From the NCBI GenBank assembly GCA_963667315.1, contig OY763325.1, positions 2,542,001 to 2,606,000 on the forward strand: a stretch of DNA of 64,000 nucleotides, given 5' to 3'. This document shows positions 35,101 to 42,019 of the stretch, in pieces. This stretch comes from DAINPP01 sp963667315. Its GTDB lineage: Bacteria; Thermotogota; Thermotogae; MWEM01. The position numbers were made by a program, and so were the translations under genes. Position 1 is the first letter of the stretch; each line of letters starts with the position of its first letter. Below the pieces are notes generated by a model that saw nothing but the letters and a program-made list of their open reading frames with translations, ran no database searches and was not told the DNA's origin.

Positions 35101-36215
35101 CACAGCTCTCAAACATAGAAAATCTCAGTGAAAGAATCCGTATCCTTGAAGCGGAGATCAGAAACAAGACTGAACAGATCGACCAGTCAAAAGGTCAAAT
35201 CGCTGAGCTGGAAAACACCCTTAGCGCGTCAAAGGAAGCGTATACAGGGCTAAAAACGCACAAAGAGGAACTTGAATCAAAACTCTTCGGGGCAAATGCC
35301 GAACTGGAAAGCCGAAACAGTACCATTGACGAATTAAACGGAGAAATAGAGGTTCTAAACCTTGAACTTTCGGAAAAAACAGAAGATTTCAACGCTGAAA
35401 AGGATAATTTGAATGCTGAAATTGACAGAAAAAACAGCGAAATTGATCGACAAAATGCGACGGTTCAACAACTTGAGGAAACGGTTAACGGTTTGAAACA
35501 GCAACTCATAGAACTCAATTCGGAAAAAGATGAGTTGTATCGCGTTAAAGCTGAAATGACTGAAAATCTCGATACACTCAAAAGCGAGCTGAACGGCAAG
35601 GTGGCTGAATTGGATCACCTGAGCAACCGACTTAACGAATCAAGCGCAAGGATCGAACACCTTGGGGAAGATCTTAAAAAGAAAACGGACCTTCTCAACA
35701 GAAGGGAAAAGGATCTCACCGACCTCAGAAACTTAATCTCAGCAAGGGAAACAGAAATTGCGGAAAAAGCAGCTGCCATCAATTCTCTTGAAAAAGAAAA
35801 GGTTGAACTGCTTAAGGATAGAGAGGTACTCGGTGGAAAACTCTCCATGATAGAGTCTGACAAGGCTGAACTGCTTGAAAGAAAAAAAGAACTCGAGCAG
35901 GCCAAAGCCATTTTGGAGGAAGACAAGGAAAAACTCAGAGCAGAATCCAAACGACTAAAACTCATATTGCTGGAAAAGGATGATATTCTGAACCAGGAGA
36001 TGAAAAATCTTGTCAGCAAGAAAGATGAAAACGAAATGCTCAAATATGAAAATATGAGAGCGCTCAGCAATATAGAAGATCTGAAAGAAAAGATCACCAG
36101 CCTTGAAAAGAAACTCAACGGAATCGGAAGTTCAACATCCTTGAACGATACATTGGATCAGATCAGACTCATGACAATCAGTAATTCACTCGCCGATAAG
36201 AAGCCCTCTGAATGA
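32175..36215 (+). CDS. Giant coiled-coil protein with N-terminal MEDS domain
   Basis: The protein is 1346 aa, taken from the GTG at 32175 because GGTGA lies 5 nt upstream; in-frame GTGs at 32163 and 32166 are alternatives. Residues about 10-180 match the MEDS sensory domain of DcmR-type proteins (GSHLAMFFSGQENLREM, then KIVYIRNASD), a RecA/KaiC-like fold seen in signalling. From about 190 to 1320 the protein is one long coiled coil of E/K/L/N heptads without a membrane segment. Within it are three tandem 84-residue repeats. It is cytoplasmic, probably a fibrous scaffold linked to a sensory head. A VanZ-like membrane protein is translationally coupled at its end (ATGA). Confidence 0.75.
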   Translation: MEGNKRINQEIPVGSHLAMFFSGQENLREMLSPIFDGEIEKNRKIVYIRNASDTAWLKSCISDYDAEKHDKFIKAWTATDISLRRNGFTPIILLDLYKSETAKAQEEGFKGLTIMLEVTTVLMQLFLEPRFARFFMDLQNTLAMTTDRFIFEYDISRLDNRVSHMIMSEHPCFVYQNKVEFNPIYSRKQGNHAMRFIDQIRELKKVKAENEAIKNNCSSLTEELTEKKKTIETLKREKDAIKENLSRVKLENVQKVTRIERIQEQLKIDQKEKKDAEELAAGLREHLDRKIRSFDELKKVSDAAKERNAHYEKEITEKNAAIETLTGQLEESERKREALLGEIKYKDNKYATRFEIIDNLENELTASRNEVKRLTSVIDDKGLEIMELEEVFEDTKRKLKETGDEKENLLMELKSKNSEVISLNNELNEFKNRLADMRQMMEDSEKIIESSSNTIEEKENEIRELNDRLTNERNLVQETQAEVEALRQKIQELNDTLETKEQTLEEKEELIRFTTSEFDKTKEALRLTDERKSEAETKLEEKSRDYEDLRNSADVLGRELEEKTDKLNAFTERTFNLENEKSHLEEEKVALIQDNEQLKATLEKYQQTTQELKQQIVEKEQQIAQKVKDYEELKENAEILELELEENVEKVGEFTEKTQQLENEKSTLEREKATLTQNIEDLKTKMDQYLQKTQELEKELSEKHQQFEEKSMAYDELKTSSEVMGKELEEKTGKLNTFTEKTFALETEKSNLEGEKVELIRNMELIKSNLDQYKQTTEDLNQQTNRLEIEIVELNKRSEQLDNEIDRKNEEIERLNGENQREREEINRKASEIERLTEEKKRERAELERLIAERNELLRNKEQEIENKNSETEELKKVIADRETLIKDKEALICEKETLIKEKEGIIAEKEQMNEEKDARIREIEDEKTALEIDYRESMDKISVSIKSIKLQHEMDKQKIKEQTGEILRLKGSNHTQLSNIENLSERIRILEAEIRNKTEQIDQSKGQIAELENTLSASKEAYTGLKTHKEELESKLFGANAELESRNSTIDELNGEIEVLNLELSEKTEDFNAEKDNLNAEIDRKNSEIDRQNATVQQLEETVNGLKQQLIELNSEKDELYRVKAEMTENLDTLKSELNGKVAELDHLSNRLNESSARIEHLGEDLKKKTDLLNRREKDLTDLRNLISARETEIAEKAAAINSLEKEKVELLKDREVLGGKLSMIESDKAELLERKKELEQAKAILEEDKEKLRAESKRLKLILLEKDDILNQEMKNLVSKKDENEMLKYENMRALSNIEDLKEKITSLEKKLNGIGSSTSLNDTLDQIRLMTISNSLADKKPSE
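33795..34550 (+). repeat. Three tandem 84-codon repeats in the coiled coil
   Basis: Units start at 33795, 34047 and 34299, exactly 252 nt apart. Each reads like (D/A)Y(E/D)(E/D)L, then (E)LEEK, FTE(R/K)T, LE(N/T)EKS and (Q)TT or KTQ toward the end. 84 residues equals 12 heptads, so the repeats keep coiled-coil register. Confidence 0.85.
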
Positions 36216-36634
36216 GCGTACCGTTAAAGAGAAAAAGAGGCAATCTCTTTTTTCTGATCTTTCTGACTTATCTGTCGGTGCTGATCTACCTGTTGTTTAC
36301 AGGCAGCACCGGCATTAAATACAATCATTTTCCACATGAAGATAAACTGCTGCACTTCGTCGCTTTTTTCTGCGGTCAGCTTTTCGTGATGTTCTCGAAT
36401 ATCAGCCGTGGTCTTTTCAGAAAGATCGTCTATCTCTTTTTCATCTCGCTTCCGTTAGTATCAGAATACGTTCAATACCATATCCCGTCAAGGGTTACGG
36501 ATAAATGGGATATGATTGCGGGTTATCTGGGCATCGTACTTTGTCTGTTACTTTTCATGGGGATAAAGGTTATACGGATGATGTACATCAAATACAAGCA
36601 AAACAAAAGAATCAAAATAAAAGGGGAATATTAA
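36212..36634 (+). CDS. VanZ-like membrane protein
   Basis: The protein is 140 aa, with the ATG overlapping the coiled-coil gene stop by 4 nt. It has four hydrophobic segments and the VanZ-type pattern of a charged motif before helix 2 (HEDKLLHFVAFF) and EYVQ before the last loop. VanZ proteins affect teicoplanin tolerance in some bacteria, but most members have no known role. Coupling to a giant cytoplasmic coiled coil suggests that this one could be its membrane anchor. Confidence 0.72.
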   Translation: MSVPLKRKRGNLFFLIFLTYLSVLIYLLFTGSTGIKYNHFPHEDKLLHFVAFFCGQLFVMFSNISRGLFRKIVYLFFISLPLVSEYVQYHIPSRVTDKWDMIAGYLGIVLCLLLFMGIKVIRMMYIKYKQNKRIKIKGEY

Positions 36635-36636
36635 GC

Positions 36637-37362
36637 ATGTGCAGAATGATGGCAACGATTTCAAAAAAACAAATTGAAGTGACAAATTGGCTGAAGCCCT
36701 TGGAAAAACAGTCAAAAGAAGGGATTAAAAGCCCTCACGGGCATGGATACGGTGTCGCTTTCTACAGAAAAGGACAGATACATACGAGAAGAGAGATCAA
36801 CCCGATCTGGGAAAGACAAACGGATTTCACGGAAGATGAAGGTCGGATCATCCTCCTTCATTCCAGAAAAGCAAGTGTCGGCAGTGTGTCTCTCGATAAC
36901 GTTCATCCGTTCACTGCTACCGTGGACGATCACTCTTTCGTCTTCTGTCACAACGGTACGATTCAGGATATCAAAAAACTCAGAACGGTCAAAGACGTGG
37001 AAAATGAGGATATAACAGATTCCAGAATCTACTTTGATCAATTCCTGAAGAAATTTGAGATGACCGGAGATTTTACAGAAGCCGTTAAAGAAACCGTACA
37101 GCAGATCGCTCGGGAATGCTCGGATATCACATCCATGAATGCTTTCCTTTCAAACGGAGAAAGCCTCATCGTCATCAGATATTGCCTGAAAGAGGAAAAT
37201 TATTACAGACTGGGATATAAAAAATTGAAAGATCAGGAAGGATTTGTCATCAGCACGGAGGAATTTCCCGAAACCGGCATCGAACAGGGAGAATGGAACT
37301 GGCTTGAAAACAAGACTTTGAATGTGTTTACACCGAAAAAGATTGAACCTTTCAATTTATAG
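36637..37362 (+). CDS. Class II glutamine amidotransferase domain protein
   Basis: The protein is 241 aa from ATG 36637. After Met removal Cys2 becomes the N-terminal nucleophile (MCRMMATIS), the rule for Ntn amidotransferases. GHGYGVAFY, LLHSRKAS and FCHNGTIQD are the conserved glutamine-site motifs. It is a stand-alone domain, as in YafJ/GATase_4 proteins, with the partner enzyme unknown. It begins 2 nt after the VanZ-like gene and is the last gene before a terminator. Confidence 0.82.
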   Translation: MCRMMATISKKQIEVTNWLKPLEKQSKEGIKSPHGHGYGVAFYRKGQIHTRREINPIWERQTDFTEDEGRIILLHSRKASVGSVSLDNVHPFTATVDDHSFVFCHNGTIQDIKKLRTVKDVENEDITDSRIYFDQFLKKFEMTGDFTEAVKETVQQIARECSDITSMNAFLSNGESLIVIRYCLKEENYYRLGYKKLKDQEGFVISTEEFPETGIEQGEWNWLENKTLNVFTPKKIEPFNL

Positions 37363-37425
37363 ATTCGATTACAAATCTAGATCTTCGGTAATGGCAAACA
37401 AATGGATAGTAATCCGGAAAAATAT

Positions 37426-37454
37426 AGGGGCAATTCACGAATTGCCCTCTTTTT
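37426..37454 (+). terminator. Intrinsic terminator of the LysM-to-amidotransferase cluster
   Basis: GGGCAATTC (37428-37436) pairs with GAATTGCCC (37439-37447), then CTCTTTTT follows. Between this and hslV (37455-37574) no gene was seen; a GGGGCGAAAGATAT fragment near 37544 resembles the hairpin at 19487. Confidence 0.85.
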
Positions 37455-37574
37455 ATGACGATTATAGCGATTTCATTTGTTTAGAATAGAATGAGATATA
37501 ACCGTTTTTTTCACTCCTGAGCTCCCCAAAATCAAAAGCTTGCAGGGGCGAAAGATATCCCACCTTTTTGATGT

Positions 37575-38105
37575 TTAAATCTCCTCAATACTCAAATTTG
37601 AATTCGTATAAATACAAATCTCACTCGCGATCTTCATCGACTCAACGACCATGTCTTTAATATCCATCTCTGTGTTTCTCAGAAGAGCCCTTGCCGCAGA
37701 CAAGGCATAATTCCCGCCGGAACCGATGGCCGTCACATCCTCATCCGGTTGAATGACTTCCCCATTACCGGAAATCACCAGCATCGTCTCCACATCGGCA
37801 ACGATGAGCAACGCTTCCAACTGACGCAGCATCTTATTTGTTCGCCATTCCTTGGCCAATTCAACTGCCGCTCTCATCAAATTGCCGTTGAATTTCTTGT
37901 AATAGGCTTCGAACTTCTCAAAAAGTGTAAACGCATCGGCTACCGATCCGGCAAACCCCGCAACGACCTTTCCGTCTCCGAGCTTTCGAACCTTACGAGC
38001 CGTCGCCTTCATCACCGTATGCCCCTGCGTCACCTGCCCGTCACTGGCTATAACCGTCTTCCCATCCTTCTTTATCGCAAGTACCGTCGTCCCTCTGATT
38101 TCCAT
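37575..38105 (-). CDS. hslV: ATP-dependent protease peptidase subunit HslV
   Basis: The protein is 176 aa from the ATG at 38105, with GGAGG 7 nt upstream. The five-residue propeptide MEIRG exposes the catalytic Thr (Thr6 of the precursor, TTVLAI). Other family signatures are ASDGQVTQG, GFAGSVADAFTL and AIGSGGNYALSAARAL, all intact, and the length is normal. HslV forms the double-hexameric core of the HslUV protease. No hslU lies in the window, so the ATPase must be encoded elsewhere. Confidence 0.95.
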   Translation of the reverse strand: MEIRGTTVLAIKKDGKTVIASDGQVTQGHTVMKATARKVRKLGDGKVVAGFAGSVADAFTLFEKFEAYYKKFNGNLMRAAVELAKEWRTNKMLRQLEALLIVADVETMLVISGNGEVIQPDEDVTAIGSGGNYALSAARALLRNTEMDIKDMVVESMKIASEICIYTNSNLSIEEI

Positions 38106-38319
38106 TCTATTGCCTCCATCTTTTAAAATTTCTTTGAAACCGTATTCGAACAACGGCCCCTTTTTAACATTATACGTGTTAAACGGCGTTATTGTCAATT
38201 TTGTAAAATTCTACGCCGTGTTGGTCAATATGTTTGATCCGTTCATCCGGTTCATTCCAGAGTTTTTAGTCAAATTAAATCTTTTTTACATCAAGAATAT
38301 AGTATACAAGAGGTGGATT

Positions 38320-39711
38320 ATGGAATTTTGCAACAGAAAAAAAGAATTGAGTTTCCTGAAATCAGTTATAGAAAAGGATAGTAAGCAATTTATTGTGTTG
38401 TATGGAAGACGGAGAATCGGAAAAACAACACTTCTCAAAAAGACGCTTGAAGCCTTTTCACATGACAAATTCCTGTATTATTTCGTTGAAATTATGAAAG
38501 AGGAAACGGTGTTAAACAATTTAAGTCACGCATTTTCAAAAGCCAGATATACGGAATGGTATGACTTGTTCAGCGATCTATTCAGACAAAAAGAAATCAT
38601 CGTTTTTGATGAATTTCAAAATTTCAATCGTATTAATCCTTCAATTCTTTCAGCATTCCAGCACGCCTGGGATGACCATCAAAACCAAACAAAGCTATTC
38701 GTTCTTGGATCATACGTCGGAATGATGAAAAAGATTCTCACGGATGGCACTGTCCCGTTGTTTGGAAGAAATGATTATATGATCAGAATCGGATTATTTT
38801 CACAATTTGAAACGTTAAAAATACTGACAAATTACGGCTACAGTATAACTGAGTCAATCGAGATATTAATGCTGGTGGGGGGGATTCCGAGATATCTTCT
38901 GGCGTTCAAAGAAAAAAATAATTTGAAAGAGAAGATTTATGAGCTTTTTATAGATGATTTTGCACCATTCAAGGAAGAAACCAAAAATATTCTGATTCAG
39001 GAATTTGGAAAGATCCATAAATCATATTTCTCCATCTTAAAATCAATCGGAGCTGGAAGAAAATCCTTGTCTGAAATCAGCGATATTTCAGGTATCGAAA
39101 GAACATCACTCTCAAAATTTCTTTCGGAGCTGGAATACGATTATGAGCTAATCAAAAAAACGTCTCCCATTCTATCAAAAAAGATGAGAGACAACAAGTA
39201 CGAAATTACAGATAAATTGTACAGCTTTTATTTCAACATCATCGACAGGTATTTTTCCGATTTTGAATTTGATACATTGAACACCTACGAAAGAATATAT
39301 CCAAATCTGCCAAATCATTTTGGAATCATGTTTGAAACAATCTGTGAGCATTTCTTGATTGAAAGTAGGAATATACTTCCGTTTTTCCCTGAAAAAATTG
39401 GAAAACACTGGGAAAAAAAACAAAATGAAGAGGGGAAAAAGGAAGCATTTGATATTGATATCGTTGCATACGATTCAGACAACATTCTGTTCTGCGAATG
39501 TAAATGGAAAGGGAAAAAGATTGGGTTTCAGGACTATTTAAAACTGAAGACGGATAGTTCATATGTTAATTCAGGTAACAAAAAGCAATTCTACGCGCTG
39601 TTCTCAAAAAACGGTTTCACCAAAGAATTAGAAGATATGAAGATTGAATATCTTTTACTTTTTAAACCTGATGATTTTTTGGGTGGGGATTCTTCTTTGT
39701 TTTCAGTATAA
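38320..39711 (+). CDS. AAA-type ATPase with DUF234-like C terminus
   Basis: The protein is 463 aa from the ATG at 38320, with AAGAGGTGG upstream. The archaeal-ATPase family pattern is complete: FCNRKKEL start, Walker A GRRRIGKTTLL, Walker B IIVFDEFQN, sensor LFVLGSYVG. The C-terminal DUF234 part ends in a nuclease-like motif (FDIDIVAYDSDNILFCECKWK), close to the PD-(D/E)xK arrangement. Such proteins are often mobile or defence-associated and occur singly. Their role is not well defined. Confidence 0.8.
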   Translation: MEFCNRKKELSFLKSVIEKDSKQFIVLYGRRRIGKTTLLKKTLEAFSHDKFLYYFVEIMKEETVLNNLSHAFSKARYTEWYDLFSDLFRQKEIIVFDEFQNFNRINPSILSAFQHAWDDHQNQTKLFVLGSYVGMMKKILTDGTVPLFGRNDYMIRIGLFSQFETLKILTNYGYSITESIEILMLVGGIPRYLLAFKEKNNLKEKIYELFIDDFAPFKEETKNILIQEFGKIHKSYFSILKSIGAGRKSLSEISDISGIERTSLSKFLSELEYDYELIKKTSPILSKKMRDNKYEITDKLYSFYFNIIDRYFSDFEFDTLNTYERIYPNLPNHFGIMFETICEHFLIESRNILPFFPEKIGKHWEKKQNEEGKKEAFDIDIVAYDSDNILFCECKWKGKKIGFQDYLKLKTDSSYVNSGNKKQFYALFSKNGFTKELEDMKIEYLLLFKPDDFLGGDSSLFSV

Positions 39712-39780
39712 TAGAAATACAGAGAACGGTCGGATTTAGAACTATATCTATAAGAGATTATACAGGACTGTTATCCGTTG

Positions 39781-39909
39781 ATGGAAATTACCGGAAAAAA
39801 CGAGAGGAAGCTGGCCCTCATGCTGGCGTTGAGTAATATTTACGGTTGTTGTTCATATGCCCAATACGTTCATATCTGGAACCTTCAAAATAAAAAAAGA
39901 ACCCATTAA
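39781..39909 (+). pseudogene. Separated N-terminal part of a frameshifted gene
   Basis: Forty-two codons starting at ATG 39781 (MEITGKNERKLALMLALSN) run in frame to an A7 tract at 39892-39898 and then hit a stop. After the tract, the downstream frame continues KKEPINLEEAEAFF without a natural N terminus of its own. One extra A would explain the split, so this is probably the true N terminus of the next gene. Confidence 0.5.
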
Positions 39910-40393
39910 TTTGGAAGAAGCAGAGGCGTTCTTCACAGCCATGGAAAGTAAAGGCTTCCACATCTGGCTGTCGAACGGTTATATTATCAACGACATCATC
40001 ACCGCTGAAGAATTTGCTCAGTTGCTGGTTGAAACCGTGGACAGACCCTGGTACAGCCCGTCTGAAGAAGAAATAGAAGCAAATGTTCAGTTGATCAACA
40101 CGGCTTCTTCAGACTATAAAATGTTTGAGACTTTTTTCAAAAAACACAAAGGTAATATCAAAACTAAAAAGCACCTCAAGGAAATCCTTTGGGATCTGAC
40201 ATGCGAGATGAAATACGTCACACGCCCAAGCGTTGCTTTTGATATCCTCAGCGATAATCACTATACCTTCGATAGCGATAAAGCCGCCGAAAAATTCCTG
40301 CAAGTCATTCAGGAAGCCTCCAACAATTCCAGGAAATGGGTTTTGAGAGGATTTAAGCCGACAGAGGTCCATAATCTTTTAAGGGGGTTTTGA
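39857..40393 (+). CDS. Unknown helical protein, probably frameshifted at its start
   Basis: As read it is 178 aa from an ATG at 39857 that has no ribosome-binding site. The residues before KKEPIN (MPNTFISGTFKI) are probably not native; see the fragment at 39781. The rest is mostly helical, with FHIWLSNGYIIND and RPSVAFDIL segments. I do not recognise a domain. If expression is real it may need slippage on the A7 tract. Confidence 0.5.
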   Translation: MPNTFISGTFKIKKEPINLEEAEAFFTAMESKGFHIWLSNGYIINDIITAEEFAQLLVETVDRPWYSPSEEEIEANVQLINTASSDYKMFETFFKKHKGNIKTKKHLKEILWDLTCEMKYVTRPSVAFDILSDNHYTFDSDKAAEKFLQVIQEASNNSRKWVLRGFKPTEVHNLLRGF

Positions 40394-40439
40394 ATAGACT
40401 TATTTCCAAATATGATTACCGTTTATAAGCAATATAGTA

Positions 40440-40448
40440 TGCTATAAT
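40440..40448 (+). promoter_or_regulatory. Extended -10 promoter of the toxin-antitoxin pair
   Basis: TGCTATAAT fits TGn-TATAAT, 18 nt before the antitoxin ATG and partly overlapping the likely autoregulatory region. No strong -35 is evident. Confidence 0.55.
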
Positions 40449-40466
40449 GACTTATGAGGTGATCAA

Positions 40467-40709
40467 ATGCCAACCAAAAAAATCACAATAACACTTGATG
40501 ACAGCATCATCAACGGAATAGATACACTTGTCAGACAGCATAAATATAAGAGCCGGAGTAAAGCCATACAGCTCGCTGTCAGCGAGTACTTAAAAAAGCT
40601 GGAAAAACAGAAACTATACGCTGAAATAGATAAGCTGGATAAAAAAGAAGAGATGATTTTGGCTGAAGACTCTCTGAAAGCGGTAAATGAGATATGGGAC
40701 GAATATTAA
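40467..40709 (+). CDS. mazE: Ribbon-helix-helix antitoxin
   Basis: The protein is 80 aa, with GAGGTGAT upstream of the ATG. The N-terminal ribbon (KKITITLDDSIINGIDTLV) and helix with SRSKAIQLAVSEYL form an RHH DNA-binding fold. The acidic C-terminal tail would wrap the toxin. It overlaps the toxin gene by 16 nt, the normal order and coupling of MazEF systems. It should repress its own promoter with the toxin as corepressor. Confidence 0.82.
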   Translation: MPTKKITITLDDSIINGIDTLVRQHKYKSRSKAIQLAVSEYLKKLEKQKLYAEIDKLDKKEEMILAEDSLKAVNEIWDEY

Positions 40710-41032
40710 AGGGTTCCGTCGTATGGACTGATCTTAATCCAACGATTGGCCATGAACAAAGCGGGTTAAGACCCGTACTCATCATCAGTGATACATACTT
40801 TAACGAAAACAGCGGAACCGTTGTCGCCCTTGCCCTGACAAGCAAATTACCAAAAGCTGGCTATCCCCTGACGAAGCAGATTAACAGCCTCAGTTTGCCT
40901 AAAACATCATGGGTGAAAATATCTCAGATAAGAACATTATCCGTAAAAAGAATAAGAGGTTTTATAGGATTATTGGAAACAGAAGAACTCATTGAAATCA
41001 TCGATGCCCTTTTTCTTTTTCTGAAAGATTAG
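40694..41032 (+). CDS. mazF: MazF/PemK-type endoribonuclease toxin
   Basis: The protein is 112 aa. Family motifs are GSVVWTDLNPTIGHEQSGLRPVLIIS at the start (with the key Arg in LRPVL), VALALTS in the middle and the Ser/Thr-containing TSWVKISQIRTLSVKRI segment, all intact. It cleaves single-stranded mRNA at short motifs, and the RHH antitoxin just upstream neutralises it. The fit to the family's usual length is good. The pair looks functional, unlike the VapC remnant at the right end. Confidence 0.88.
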   Translation: MGRILKGSVVWTDLNPTIGHEQSGLRPVLIISDTYFNENSGTVVALALTSKLPKAGYPLTKQINSLSLPKTSWVKISQIRTLSVKRIRGFIGLLETEELIEIIDALFLFLKD

Positions 41033-41057
41033 CGTTAACATGTATCAGAATTCTATC

Positions 41058-41095
41058 CGTCAGTAAAGCTCCTTCCCCTATTTTGTTCACTGACG
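41058..41095 (+). promoter_or_regulatory. Inverted repeat in the cysD leader region
   Basis: CGTCAGT (41058-41064) is repeated inverted as ACTGACG (41089-41095) with a 24-nt loop, 31 nt before the TTG start. It could be an mRNA hairpin or a split operator. No known riboswitch was recognised. Confidence 0.3.
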
Positions 41096-41125
41096 ATAAA
41101 TATATTTATAGATGAGGTGATTCCT

Positions 41126-42007
41126 TTGACACACATAGAAAGACTCGAAGCCAAAAGTGTACAAATCTTCAGAGAAGCCTATGCAAATTTCAAGAATATG
41201 TGCATGCTCTGGTCTATTGGAAAAGACAGTACCGTTCTGCTATGGCTGGCCAGAAAGGCATTCTTTGGACATGTACCCTTTCCATTGGTCCACATTGACA
41301 CAGCATACAAGATCCCTGAGATGATAGAATATCGTGATAAACTGGCACTTAAATGGAAGCTCGACATGGTCTACGGCCAAAACGAAGCAGCACTCACATC
41401 AAAAAAAACATTCCCGGATGGTAACGCCACCCGCATCGAATGCTGCCGCCTACTCAAGACAAAGGCCTTAAGAGATACCCTTTCCGGTGAAGGAAAACGT
41501 TATCGTATGAATCATACAACCGGAAGATATGAAACGGATAAAAACACTGAACCCTATACAGGTGTTATTGTGGGTGTTCGTGCCGACGAAGAAGGAAGCC
41601 GTTCCAAAGAAAGATATTTCTCTCCAAGAGATACCGAAAACCTCTGGGATATAGGGGATCAGCCTCCTGAATTCTGGAATCAGTACAAGACGGACTTTGC
41701 CCCTGGAACCCATCTGCGCATCCATCCGCTCCTCGACTGGACGGAAACAGACATCTGGCGATATATCAAAAAGGAAACAATCCCCACGGTATCCCTTTAT
41801 TACGATCAGGGAAGCGGTAAGCGCTACCGTTCTCTGGGATGCTATCCCTGCACCTTCCCAATAGATTCCACGGCAAAGAATGTGGATGAGATCATAGAAG
41901 AACTCGAAAGTGGTAAACTCAGAAATATCGCAGAACGCTCCGGCAGGGCACAGGACAAAGAAGATGGCGGTGGTCTTGAGGAGCTCAGAAAAAATGGCTA
42001 TATGTGA
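41126..42007 (+). CDS. cysD: Sulfate adenylyltransferase subunit 2
   Basis: The protein is 293 aa from the TTG at 41126, which lies 5 nt after GAGGTGA; an in-frame GTG at 41117 sits inside that site. The PP-loop SIGKDSTVLLWLARKAF and the PAPS-reductase-like core (VHIDTAYKIPEM, GVRADEEGSRSKE) identify the nucleotide-binding subunit of ATP sulfurylase. It adenylates sulfate to APS together with CysN, which follows after 12 nt. No APS/PAPS reductase or sulfite reductase is nearby, so the product may go to sulfation rather than cysteine synthesis. Confidence 0.94.
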   Translation: MTHIERLEAKSVQIFREAYANFKNMCMLWSIGKDSTVLLWLARKAFFGHVPFPLVHIDTAYKIPEMIEYRDKLALKWKLDMVYGQNEAALTSKKTFPDGNATRIECCRLLKTKALRDTLSGEGKRYRMNHTTGRYETDKNTEPYTGVIVGVRADEEGSRSKERYFSPRDTENLWDIGDQPPEFWNQYKTDFAPGTHLRIHPLLDWTETDIWRYIKKETIPTVSLYYDQGSGKRYRSLGCYPCTFPIDSTAKNVDEIIEELESGKLRNIAERSGRAQDKEDGGGLEELRKNGYM

Positions 42008-42019
42008 GGGGTGTGTGGC

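Noticed and set aside
33155..36118. Several long Ser/Phe-rich minus-strand ORFs under the coiled-coil gene
   Set aside because: They are antisense shadows created by the low-complexity Glu/Lys codons of the real gene.
41033..41125. SAM or other sulfur riboswitch before cysD
   Set aside because: Only a 7-bp inverted repeat with a long loop is present; no conserved riboswitch core was found.
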